DNA of 60,000 nucleotides, taken from the NCBI GenBank assembly GCA_030704615.1, contig CM060734.1, positions 19,780,001-19,840,000 of the forward strand, written 5' to 3'. Origin of the DNA: Takakia lepidozioides (lineage: Eukaryota > Streptophyta > Takakiopsida > Takakiales > Takakiaceae). Under the pieces are notes generated by a model that ran no database searches, was not told the origin of the DNA, and saw only the letters and a list, made by a program, of their open reading frames with translations. This document shows positions 11,990 through 22,834 of the stretch, piece after piece (the first letter of the stretch is position 1; the number at the start of each line of letters is the position of its first letter). Both the position numbers and the translations under genes were made by a program.

Positions 11990-13909
11990 ATTGAAGGAAC
12001 TTGTCCCTTCTGTCAATCATTGGTTGGGATTGAAGAGGAATATGGCAATGCATATCATCAATATGTGAATGTTGATTCTCTGAAACTTCACCATGTGGGG
12101 GAATATAGAATTTGGAAACGTGTGGAAAGCAGGTTTGTCATCTATGTGGATCACTTGCACTTCTTGAAGGCTGCACTTGCGTTAACCAGAGACGATCCAG
12201 ACTTGGCCTCTGATTGGAAAGGTAATTTCATGTCAGAATTAGGTAGTATGGTTGTCATGAAGCTGGAAATGTCGGTAGGGTGTTGGTTTGTAGCTCCATC
12301 CTTGCCCCCTCATGTTGCTGTCTCCGTACATAACCAACCTAGAGTTGTAAAAAACTAGTTTAATGGGAATGTGGGGCTGGGAGTATGTAGGGCACTCAGG
12401 AAGCGGTTCAAAACAATGGTGCAGTCGGGGAGTAAGTTACAGAATTCACCTACGAATGGGAAGAGTTCCAATGCAGCATCTGAAGATACTATGGGCGAAA
12501 GAGGGGGGCACAAATAAGTAGATTACTTCAGGGATGTCCTCAAGCTGAATGCGACAGGCAAGAATCCCAAACAACTTCTCTTAGACAAAGACATCACCAA
12601 AGAACAATGTGCAAAGTTGTTTGGACAACCTGCAAACAAGAATGGCTTCTTTTACATGGGTTGTACTGACAAGAGTATGATTCCCAAAATCGAGGACCTG
12701 TGGAGTAAGGTTCATGGGTATGATTGTAAGCCAACCGGTGGTATCATTGCAAACTTGATGGCAAGGGGCATTGTCTATGAAAAAAGGACTGGACAAAAAC
12801 TCAATTGGGCAGCATACGCGGCATGGACAGCTAAGCAACAAGAAAGAATGAAGGAGCATCGAGAAGCAAAGGACCCTGGCAGCACAGACAGTAAGCCAAA
12901 GCTAGGATTTTGTGAATTGAAAGACAGGCTACGCAAAACCCCAGGTAGAGGCAAAGAAGGACTGAAACAAACGCCTGAGCAAGTGATTGCAGAGATGGAA
13001 AGGAAAAAACATGAGCAAGAGTATGTGACAACTGCCCTAGCGAGTCTTCAGGAACTACATGATTTGAAGTATGAGGAGTATGTGGGGCAAAGGAAGAGTT
13101 GGAGAGGTTAAAGAAAGGGAAGTTGGACTTGATGGAGAAGACGCGGACTGTTCGGGTGCAAATGGAAGACAGACAATGGTGTCTTGCAGAGTGTCGGAAC
13201 AAGATTGCAGACCTAGAGGCCAAACTCTCCCACGAGGGTGCCACAATCCGAGCCGGGGAAGAGACCTTAATGCAAAAAGGGGAAGAGAGTGTTGGGTTAC
13301 TGAATTGTGGAAAGGGAAGACAGTCTGAGATGCAAAGGGAACTTGACCAGAAGAAATCAATTGAAGCAGAATTTTGGCTCAATGCTGATAAGACCGAAAA
13401 AGAGTTCAATGCTTTGTGTGATGCAGGGGACCAGGAAGACAGGGACATTAGAGTGGCAGAGAATGTGGTCGATGTTGCTGACACAGAGAGGAGTCTTATC
13501 CAAGATCAGATTGAGGCCTTGACAAATGGGGACAAAGGACTCGCCATCTATCTTATGCCTATATGTCATCCTCAAGTGATCAAAGATAGTACGTCCATCA
13601 AGGATTTCCTGAAGGTCTCTCCTTGCCCTGTTCGCCACAAAGGTTTCCACTGTTGGGACATGGTGGTGGCATCTTGTAAGCACACTTACCATCCTGCTTG
13701 TATGGCATCCCATATGAAGACTTCAATCAGGTGTAGGGACTTCAGCTGTTCAGAGATCATGCATCCTGATTGGTGTTCTAGTTTTGGGTTTAGGATTCTT
13801 GACCCAGAGGTGCAGGCACTTGCGGAAAAGCTGAGAGTGGTTGAGCTGCGCCAAAGGTGGATGTCAAAGCAACTTCACGAAGCCAGGGTTAGAAACACCC
13901 AAGTTCTAG
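11990..13909 (+). pseudogene. Gene X, main coding block: coiled coil plus RING-like Cys/His motif (broken)
   Basis: Reading from an AG acceptor at 11989, one frame runs for 1.1 kb interrupted only by TAG at 12356 and TAA near 12515, both one C-to-T change from Gln codons. It begins with a CPFC knuckle and later includes FFYMGCTDKSMIPKIEDLW. An extra base in the G run near 13089 shifts the frame into a long Glu/Lys-rich coiled coil (about 13100-13540). This is followed by a RING-like pattern: CPVRHKGFHC, CKHTYHPAC and CRDFSC, ending HPDWCSSFGF. The block ends at CTAG|GTAAG. The RING-like part has the same layout as the one in the gene at 28082-29596, so the two belong to one broad family of element-borne genes. 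Function unknown; protein-protein or ubiquitin-ligase roles are guesses from the fold. Confidence 0.6.
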
Positions 13910-14134
13910 GTAAGATTGATTGCAACATTTCCATGTTTTCTTCTTCGGAAAACTTGTGTGGTCCAAGGTTGTACCTCTTCATGTCCAATCCTCAGGACTG
14001 TAGTCCCAAGATTGGACCTTCAACCCCTTCAACTGACTATGAGTCTGAATGTGGGACTGCAAATGTTATTATTTGTCCTTTTAGTGGAGTGAATCCTTAC
14101 TGGGGAGTCCTTATTGAGGAGTGTCATTCTTAAC

Positions 14135-14500
14135 TAGAATTCTGAGTCTTCAGTCATGTGGAGTGTGAGTCCAAGTGCTGACTCATGTGGAGTATGAGTC
14201 AATGTGTTTAGTCATGGGGAGTGTGAGTCCACTTACTGACTAATTACTGGGAGTATGAGAACTTAATGATTTCCACTGATTTCCAGTTTGGAATCAGAGT
14301 CCTGTGGAGGGTCAGTCCATGTGCTTAATCATGTGGAGTGTGAGTCCAACTGCAAAATAATGGATGTGGAATGCGAGTCCTTATTGAGGAGCTTGCTTCT
14401 CAACTTGGAATCTGAGTCATGGCCCAGATGGAGTGTGAGTCCTAATTAGGGAGTGTGAATCTTGCTTGTAGTCCCACCATCAGCTGCATAGAACTTGGAA
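14135..14500 (+). repeat. Minisatellite of GTGGAGTGTGAGTCC type
   Basis: Loose tandem copies of ATGTGGAGTGTGAGTCCA and variants, lying just downstream of the donor at 13910 and before the next coding block, hence probably inside an intron of gene X. Confidence 0.7.
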
Positions 14501-14649
14501 GTCTAATATGGGGGACAAAAAGTCCATTATGATGGACTGTGCACTCCCCACATAATTATTGTAGTCCAACTGTTGGGACTTCGGCCAATGGTAAGGACTA
14601 CAATGACTTGTCTGGATTCAAATTACAGTTAATGTTATATTGGTAGACA

Positions 14650-15752
14650 GTAGGCACCAAGTGATAATTCAGCCTTCTCAAACCAGTTGTAATGGTGTAG
14701 GTGTGATAGCAGATGATGGCTTCATTGATGCCAACAAACGAAGACCAGGACCTCCATCTCAGGCCACCACCAACTATAGCGCATTCACCACCAACTACAG
14801 TGGAGGCCAAAGTGGACATGGTGGTAGTGTTGTGAACCAAAACTTCCCTCGAACTCCAAGCTCGTCAACTCTTCAAATGTCACCTTTGGGGCTGTCGCGG
14901 CCGGGGATCGTTGCACCAATTGTTGGTGATCCGTTGAACCCTGAGGTTGATGTCACACCTAATACCATCATGCAAGAGGTTTCAGCTTCAGGAAAGGGTT
15001 ATGTCAAGAAGTTCCTCATTCCTGGTTCTCCACCAAAAAAGATTCCTGGATCTCCACTGCAGGCTGCATTTGTTCCAGAGATTGTCACGACACATACGCT
15101 ACAAAGTACACATGAAGATGTTGTGGACTTGACAATCCCATCCACTGTTGTTCCTCCTTATGTGGATGTGAAGGTTGAAAGAGATGGTACCCAAAATATT
15201 GGACATGTGGCAACCCTCTCATCAGACTCAAAATTGGGGTCACAGGGATTTGAAACTGATGCTGGGGCCGACTCCCAATCTGATTCTGATACAGTTGTGT
15301 TGCACAGTACCATAGGTGGAGGCCCCTCACAAGTTTCAGATCCTATATTTCATGTCACTCCACCAGTTGCTACCTCCCTTGTTGCTCCGCCAATATCCAT
15401 TCCCGCAGTTCCAGCTCAATTGGATGGTGGTTCTCCATTACCTATGGTAGTATATGTACCTCATGCCTTAGCGACAACCCCTCCTGTTCTTGGACCAGTG
15501 TTGAACCCCCCAGCTGCAGCCCTTGTCAGTCCACATGTTCAGGCAACAGGGAAGCGTAAACGAGAACGAAAGAGATCTCGCAAGGCATTGAGTGCAGAGT
15601 ATGCAAAGAAGCCCACCACTAGGGCGGATTCTAAGGTATCAATTGACAAGGATATGGACAAGTGCCCAGGTGAAAGTACCCCCTCATCAAAGAGAGTTGT
15701 CGTGCACAAGCCCTTGGATACGAATGAAGACAACGATCTGAGCCAACCATGA
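14650..15752 (+). CDS. Gene X, 3' coding block (Pro/Ser/Val-rich with basic nuclear signal)
   Basis: About 365 codons open on the plus strand, rich in Pro, Ser, Thr and Val, low in predicted structure. GKRKRERKRSRK near 15555 is a strong bipartite-like nuclear localisation signal. The frame stops at 15752 (NEDNDLSQP). In the next frame coding-like sequence continues at once (DKSNSIPRDG) to VVKSLNTVKTPPNL at about 15808-15849, a peptide also encoded on the minus strand at 41694-41807 with only synonymous base differences. A one-base frameshift near 15745 probably ended the original protein early. The splice from 13909 does not fit in phase at the obvious acceptor, so an exon may be missing. 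No enzyme motif seen. Confidence 0.5.
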
Positions 15753-15878
15753 TAAGAGTAACTCAATCCCACGGGACGGTGTTGTGAAGGCCGCTCGGGG
15801 CCCTGTTGTGAAGTCACTGAACACCGTGAAGACTCCTCCCAACTTGACCACTCGGGGGCCTGTTGTCGAGGTTTGCTA

Positions 15879-16095
15879 TTTCATGAGCATGAGCGGCATG
15901 AGCGGCATGAGCAGAGTAGTAACACAATCGGTTTTCATGAGCAGAAGTACAAATTTCGAAAATAAAAAACAATAAAAAACAATAATTTAATGCAATGTGT
16001 CAGAAAAAACAAATATATTATTCGGCCCCTTGAAGGGAAAATTGCACTTTTGACAGTTGTGCTCATGATATTTCGTCTTCCGCTCATGCCAATTC
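15879..16095. repeat. CATGAGC repeat cluster, right end of the gene X element
   Basis: CTATTTCATGAGC followed by repeated CATGAGCGG up to about 15935, with scattered CATGAGC/GCTCATG to 16088. It is the reverse complement of the cluster at 6957-7207. The 16010-16090 part leads directly into palindrome group C. Confidence 0.6.
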
Positions 16096-16109
16096 CCAGC
16101 GACATGTGC

Positions 16110-16395
16110 AAATATGGCGCCGAATTTCGCGGTAATAGGGTCCGTAACCTGAAAAAACGGCGACGTATTTCGCGGCAATAGGTCTCTCTGGCGAAAAATG
16201 GTGCCGAATTCCGCGGCTATAGGTCCCCTCATGACAGGTAATTCGGCGCCATTTTTCCAGTGCATGTTCGGACTTAGCCAGTTTTCGGCCCAAAAAAGAG
16301 AAATTCGGCGCCATTTTTCCAGACACGGTACCAGTGCATGTTGGGACTTAGCGAGTTTTCGGCCCCAAAAAGAGCCATTTTTCCAGAAATGGCCC
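16110..16395. repeat. Palindrome group C, downstream of MULE copy 2
   Basis: Five degenerate GGCGCC-centred palindromes at centres near 16118.5, 16161.5, 16202.5, 16247.5 and 16309.5. The arms are AATTCGGCGCC or ATTTCG type, as in array D, and the spacers contain GGACTTAGC...TTTTCGG, as in array E. They lie on the 3' side of MULE copy 2. Confidence 0.8.
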
Positions 16396-16542
16396 CACAA
16401 CTGCTTCTGTTGGATCTCAGTTTGAATGGAATGTTGCCTCATTCCAGGAGTTTTGGGGTGCATTTCATTACACTGCAAAAAAAAAGTCTGATACAGCAAA
16501 ATGCATTTGAAAATATCCATATGGAGGATTCCGTTTGCCCCA

Positions 16543-19500
16543 TCAATGATTTCTGGAATCCCTAAGGAGGAGTTTGTGCAGCTCGTTCACGCTCAACGCC
16601 GGTGCATGAATAAAGTCATCAATAGTCACGTTCATCCTCAACCTCTTCAGGTAAATGTAATACAGATGCTTGCACGGATAATACTTCGAACCCTTCTTTG
16701 CTTCCATCAACGAGAAGTCCGTACAGTTGCAAGTCGGCTCCACTCCAATCGTAATTGTGTATACATCGTCGCGTACAGCCGAGCCGGCCGTTGCCATCCG
16801 ATACACACGCCCAAGGCCGGGTGGGGGTACGTCCACGGAGCTCTGAATAGTGCAAGCCATCCCAAGAGCATTGGCAATCCGAGTCTCATTCAACTTGTTG
16901 GGAGGGTGTCGTCTCTTCACTCTTCCGAATCGCATTGTGGGATGTGCAGAATTGTCCAATCCGTCTCTACTGGACCGAGCAGTCTGCAATGGCTGGGTCT
17001 GAGGAACCGGAAATGCGTGGGCCGGGATGTCTGTGCGTTGCACCATTCGAAATCCTGCTGCAGATAGAGCATCCGCCTCATTCTGAGAGAGGCTGCAACC
17101 CGGTGCAACAGGCCAGACGCCCGGAGGCTCCGGCATTCCCTGAATCCCGTACTTGGGCTTGCCAAATACACAGGTCATTATGTCGTGCCTACAGAACCAA
17201 AATGTCTGCGTTGTGGCGTGAACAAATGTGGGAGTCAAAAATCTGCCGCTGAAACAAGGTGCAGGTACAGCACCGTGTGGGTTCCTCTGAATCATCTCAC
17301 CACAGCGTGCTCTCGTATCCACCCGGATGGCGCAACACTTCCCTCGAAATGCCGGCAATGTCCTCGCAATTCTCCACTGTGACTCCGACACTCTTGTCTC
17401 CACAATGGGAATGTTGTATTGCTTTACTACAGATGGCTCGTTATGTTGCCGGGGCACGCGCCCTGTGCTCAAAGGAGATGGCGATCTTGAACGTGCAGGA
17501 CTTCCGGTGCTCGACGAGACCTCCTCGGACAACATCACCGGACCACGAGGGAGCGTGCGAATATTCTTGTCAGCTCGCCATGAATCCTCTTCTCCGCCAG
17601 GTGCCTCGTCAAGTCTTCGTCTCACTGGACGGGTATGAACATCTCCTTCCAAATGTTGGCCTCTTCGCAGCAATGGCGTGTCCTGAAGGCCCTCTCGCAA
17701 GGCCGCCGCCCACTTCCGAGGATTCTTCGATCTGGAGGCAGTCCGCATCAGCATTTCCTGCCTGTCCGGCCCCAAGCCCCACTGTTTCCCTTTCAAGAAC
17801 TCGTTGTACCTGCATTGCTGCATAATTGACCTCACAATGTCCTCCGTTGTGGCAGTGAGGATGTCCACCAGATGCGCCGCAGAGGAGGCACGCCAGGAAG
17901 AGTGCACTGATTCGGCCATGTTTGTCGTGGGCATGTCGGTGTCGGAGTCGAGACACATTTCCTGCACAAGCACATGTTCAGGTTACAAGCAAGTTACAAA
18001 TATGGCCAAGAATAATATCCAACGGGACGCGAATTCGTGCAACTCACCTCCCGCATATAGTCGCCGAACTGGAGGAAACGATAATGCCACCATGCTAGCC
18101 AACTGACCATTGCTCCTTCGTCTGATTTCCTTACAGCACCTGACGATGTCCACCAAGCCCGTATGCATGCAAACTGTGTCTCTGCATCATCCAAGGTGGG
18201 AGCGCGCTTCCACGCAAGGCACATGGAACGGTGCTCCTCTCTGAAATCTGGCGCCACGAGCCTGGTTGTGTACTGCAAAAGGCTCTGCAGAAAATGGAAC
18301 CCACAAGATCTCTCCTTGCCTTCCATGGGAACATTGGGGTCTTGCCCGTACACCCTTCGGATGGCAGCCCAATTTGCTTGTGCGTTGTCCGCCATGAAAC
18401 CACGGAAATTGGGAGGGGGCAATCCCGCCTTGGCCATCTGTTCGTTTATTCCCTGCCAAAGAAGCATCTCCGATTGTGTGTCCTCTCCTTTCATCTCACA
18501 AATAGCAATTGTCATTAGCATCCTGCAGTGGGTGTCGTAGACATGTGCACCCATTGTCACCCACTGGTGATTTGTAATTCGCTTGATATGGTCGAACATG
18601 ACCCAACTGTTTGACAAGTTCCCACTCGTCATCCTGTCGACCAGTTCGACGCCACTGCCAGGTCCACACGTGGACATTTTGAATACGAAACAACGATCTG
18701 CCTCAGTCCCTTGTCCTGGAAACCTACTTCCATGAATGTAGTCATATCCACATCGTCGCTTCACCTCCAGAATGGAGTGCATATCCGAGCCACGCCCAAT
18801 TTTCTGTTTGCATGAGACAATGTGGTTTCGGACATTCGGTGAACATACGTGGGACACCGACTCCAGCAATGCCTCCATTTCCTTCTCGTCGAGAGGAACT
18901 CTATCGGAGCCGTCTTCCGACATAATTCTGGCCAATGCCATCTTATGGGCGGCTTGGAGCTGTATCTGTTTGGGTTTGGCACCCGGTCTCAACTTAACCT
19001 CCTCCTGAACGAGCTGCTCTGCATCGTGGGCAGCCTCCCGCGAGTTCCCCCTCGCCAATTTGTGACAATGGGAACCAACGTGTATGCAAGCTCGGGTGAG
19101 GTCAGGGAAACGGTGCAACACATAGAACTGCTTGGCATTACAAACAGACATGCAGTGTGGTGGTTCTTTGCAATGCACACACTTAAATGTGGAGTTCGGA
19201 ACCTTCTCCTGAGCTCGAAATGGTTGATGAGCTGTGCCTGTCCAATCGGTCTCGTTCTTGTGACCTCTGGATTTAAAGTGGAAGCAAGTTGGGGAGAAAC
19301 ACCGCAACGCGACCGCACAAACAACGTAGCGCACCCGCACACCATCAAGCATCTTCATGCTGGTGATTTTGGTAACGCACCAAGGATGACCGTCATGTTT
19401 TCTATCCATATCTGTCAACATTCCGGACGCCCTCGAGTAGTCCGCCCGAGGAGGGAACTCAAAGAAGATATTACTGTCGACGTCGGCGGGAAGGCATGTA

Positions 19501-20135
19501 ACCAATTTAATTGCAAACTTGCTGTAGTCCAGCCCGGCCAGCTCCGACCGGTGTCCCTCCAGGTGAAGCCCTCGAAGAATTTCAAGAATAGATCGAACTG
19601 CGGTGCTCGTGCTGGGAATATGACTCCCTCCTCCACTGACGTCCATTGAGGACTTGCCTGATCTCCAGGACGACCTCGGAACTTACATGACCTCATCTGC
19701 GTCGGACAGGTTGTGAACAACCCGGTTCTCGCTCGTCTTCATGGATGGGTTCGGCTCTGGATTTACTTCGTTGCGGACTTCTCTCTTTGAGGTAGCCACT
19801 CTCTGATTCGCGGATTGTTTCGTGGAAGGCGCCAGGATAGAAGGTGCATTTGGCGGGCAAATGAAGTCACCAACAGCCCTGTATATGACGCTGTCCGATG
19901 GTGGAACTCGCCATTCCCTGCCATCGCCGAAATCATCGTGGAGCACAACAATACTCTCGACAACAAGGCCATTTGAGTCCTTCCTTTCCTCCTCCAAAAA
20001 AACCGACCCCGGTTTCAGGTGGTATCGAACGCACAGATATTTCTCCATCACCCGGCAGATGTCCCCTCTGCACGGAAATGAAGCTCTATGCTCGTGAGGA
20101 GGGCAGTACACTGTAGCGCTCGGGTTTTCCGCCAT
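16543..20135 (-). pseudogene. MULE-type transposase, copy 2 (one in-frame stop)
   Basis: The better preserved homologue of copy 1. Start at 20135 (MAENPSATV). Exon 1 is 20135-18048 and exon 2 is 17961-16543, joined across an 86-base phase-0 GT-AG intron. Parts in order: LKPGSVFLEEERKD; a Cys/His-rich region with GHPWC...VRVRYVVC...CFSPTCFHF...CVHC, tentatively WRKY-GCM1-like; YDTHCRMLM and FMADNAQANWAAIRRVYG with the first two acidic catalytic candidates; CGFHFLQSL; the post-intron NMAESVHSSWRASS with the catalytic Glu; and the SWIM finger CNCTDF...YPCKHLYYIYL. A TAA at 19685-19683 interrupts the frame within a 9-base segment absent from copy 1. The stop overlaps a perfect donor-like ATGTAAGTT, but no acceptor gives a realistic intron. 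Otherwise intact over 1.1 thousand codons, so it decayed recently or is read another way. Confidence 0.85.
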
Positions 20136-20434
20136 GGAAGATATGCACACAAGACTGCCAGGATGGCGTGCGGGGAAGCTCCCTGGTAGAAGGGGGATGC
20201 AGCGATGGGAAGGAATGCAGTGCCGATTTGTCCGAGCGACGAAGCCTGATCCAAATCCAGGGAGCCAACTATCTCAAAAATCCACAGTCAGAGTGTTAAT
20301 GAACCTTGTCTCCGGAATGCGGCCCCTGGTCTTTGCGCAATAACTGCCAACGGTATGCAGTCAGAAAGTGGGGGGCCGTCCGGATGATGTCGGCTGAAGG
20401 GGAGAAGCCGGCACCGTGCCGTCACATTACTACC

Positions 20435-22620
20435 CCCAAATGGAAATTCGGCGCCCAATATCCAACAGGGGCCGCACGGATGAAGTCGTCTGGGGTAGAG
20501 ATGCCGGCACCTGTCCGACAGAGAACATCCCCCGGATGGAAATTCAGCGCCGAATTTCCATTCGGATCCCCCCAAAGGAAGTCCTGTCGGGGGTCAGGTC
20601 GAAAACTGGCCGACATAAAAACCTCCGCGGATGCAAAAACGGCGCCGAATTTCCAACAGCGGAAGCCCGGATGAAGTCGACTCGGGCGCAGAGGCCGGAG
20701 TGTGTGCGACAGAGAACATCCCCTGGATGGAGATTCGGCGCCGAATTTCCATCCGGGCCCCCCAAAGGGAGTCGTGTCGGGGGGTCAGGCCGAAAACTGG
20801 ACGGCATAAAAACATCCCCAGATGGAAAAACGGCGCCGAATTTCCATCCGGGGCGGTTCGGATGCAGTCGGGGAGGGGGGAGTGGCCTGCACTTGGCCGT
20901 CACATTTCAACCCCCGGACGGAAATTCGGCACCGAATATCGAACAGGGGACGCCCGGATGAAGTCGCCTCGGGCGTAGAGGCCGGCGAGTGTGCGACAGA
21001 GAACATCCCCTGGACGGAGATTCGGCGCCGAATTTCCATCCGGGCCCCCCCAAAGGAAGTCTTGTCGGGGGGTCAGACCGAAAACTGGCCGACATAAAAA
21101 CCTCCACAGATGGGAAAACGGCGCCGAATTTCAATTCGGGGCCGTTCCAATGCAGTCGGGGAGAAGGGAGAGGTCGGCACCTGGCCGTCATATTTCAACC
21201 CCCGGGACGGAAATTCGGCACCGAATATCCAACAGAGCGGCGGAGAGGCAGCACCTCTCCGACAGAGACCATCCCCCGGATGGAAATTCGGCGCCGAATT
21301 TCCATCCAGCAGGTAAGTGGAATCCCGGATGGATGGAGATTCGGCGCCGAATTTCCATCCTGCAGGTAATTCGAATACCGGATGGATGGAGATTCGGCGC
21401 CGAATTTCCATCCAGCAGGTAAGTGGAATCCCGGATGGATGGAGATTCGGCGCCGAATTTCAATCCTGCAGGTAATTCGAATCCCGGATGAATGGAAATT
21501 CGGCGCCGAATTTCCATCCAGCAGGTAAGTGGAATCTCGGATGGATGGAGATTCGGCGCCGAATTTCCATCCAGCAGGTAAGTCCGATCGGTGCCGTATG
21601 GATATTCGGCGCCGAATTTCCATTCGCCATGTATTTCTGCGCGAGGAATTACCTTCGTGCAGGTAATTCCCATATAAGAATTACCTTCCTGCAGGTAATT
21701 CCCAGATGAGAATTACCTTCCTGCAGGTAATTCCAATCGATGTTAATTCCTCGTCCATAATTACCTACACGAAGGTAATTCTCATCTGGGAATTACCTGC
21801 AGGAAGGTAATTCTTATATGGGAATTACCTGCACGAAGGTAATTCCTCGCGCAGAAATACATGGCGAATGGAAATTCGGCGCCGAATATCCATACGGCAC
21901 CGATCCGACTTACCTGCTGGATGGAAATTCGGCGCCGAATTTCCATTCATCCGGTATTCGAATTACCTGCAGGACGGAAATTCGGCGCCGAATCTCCATC
22001 CATCCGAGATTCCACTTACCTGCTGGATGGAAATTCGGCGCCGAATTTCCATTCATCCGGGATTCGAATTACCTGCAGGATGGAAATTCGGCGCCGGATT
22101 TCCATCCGCGCGCTTCGGAATTACCTGCGTGAGGGAAATTTCCAGCGCCGCCCTACCTCCGCGGATGGAAATTCGGCGCCGGATTTCCATCCGCGCGCTT
22201 CCGAATTACCTGCGTGAGGGAAATTTCCAGCGCCGCCCTACCTCCGCGGATGGAAATTCGGCGCCGGATTTCCATCCGCGCGCTTCCGAATTACCTGCGT
22301 GAGGGAAATTTGGCGCACCGCCCTACCTCCGCGGATGGAAATTCGGCGCCGGATTTCCATCTGCGGGCTTCCGAATTACCTGCGTGAGGGAAATTTCCAG
22401 CGCCGCCCTACCTCCGCGGATGGAAATTCGGCGCCGGATTTCCATCCGCGGGCTTCCGAATTACCTGCGTGAGGGAAATTTCCACCGCCGCCCTTCCTCC
22501 GCGGATGGAAATTCGGCCCTGGATATCCATCCTGCTGCTCTCCGAATTACCTGCAGGATGGAAATCCGTCGCCGGAATTCCATCGTGCAGCGCTCCGAAT
22601 TACCTCTACGTTGGAAATTC
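20435..22620. repeat. Palindrome array D: AATTCGGCGCCGAATT cores, 96- then 53-base period
   Basis: From 20643.5 to 21219.5 the palindrome centres step by 95-97 bases. From 21292.5 through 21345.5, 21398.5, 21451.5, 21504.5, 21557.5 and 21610.5 they step by exactly 53 after the first. A third spacing of about 88 bases, with spacer GAATTACCTGCGTGAGGG, fills 22090-22500. The array lies between MULE copy 2 and gene Y2, which diverge from it, the same arrangement as array A. Confidence 0.95.
21400..22090. repeat. Large inverted repeat centred near 21745
   Basis: The sequence left of 21735 is repeated in reverse complement to the right of 21755, arms about 340 bases long. Examples: TTTCTGCGCGAGGAATTACC at about 21635 matches its complement near 21850, and GGTGCCGTATGGATATTCGG near 21590 matches near 21885. 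Within the arms, AATTACCTTCCTGCAGG repeats add further small hairpins. The whole could extrude as a cruciform. Confidence 0.85.
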
Positions 22621-22834
22621 CGGGACTGTTTACGTCGATTTTCATCCGACATGGAGGGCTTCATCCGACATTTAATTGCGCAGTTGGGCAATAAATGTCG
22701 ACGGCCGTCGGTTATTATTCGGGCTGGCGACGCATGGCTTCCTGGACACGTACCCTAAATCTCATGCTAAACTTGGCTTAACATGGTATTCCAGGCATGT
22801 ACCCCAAAAAAGGAGATCTTTTTGGTTGGGACTT

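Noticed and set aside
19646-19690. ATGTAAGTT at the stop codon in MULE copy 2 as a real splice donor
   Set aside because: The frame resumes 9 bases later with clear homology to copy 1, and no acceptor gives an intron of realistic size.
20435-22620. CRISPR-like appearance of regularly spaced palindromic repeats
   Set aside because: The spacers are themselves repeated, the DNA is eukaryotic with introns, and there are no cas genes.
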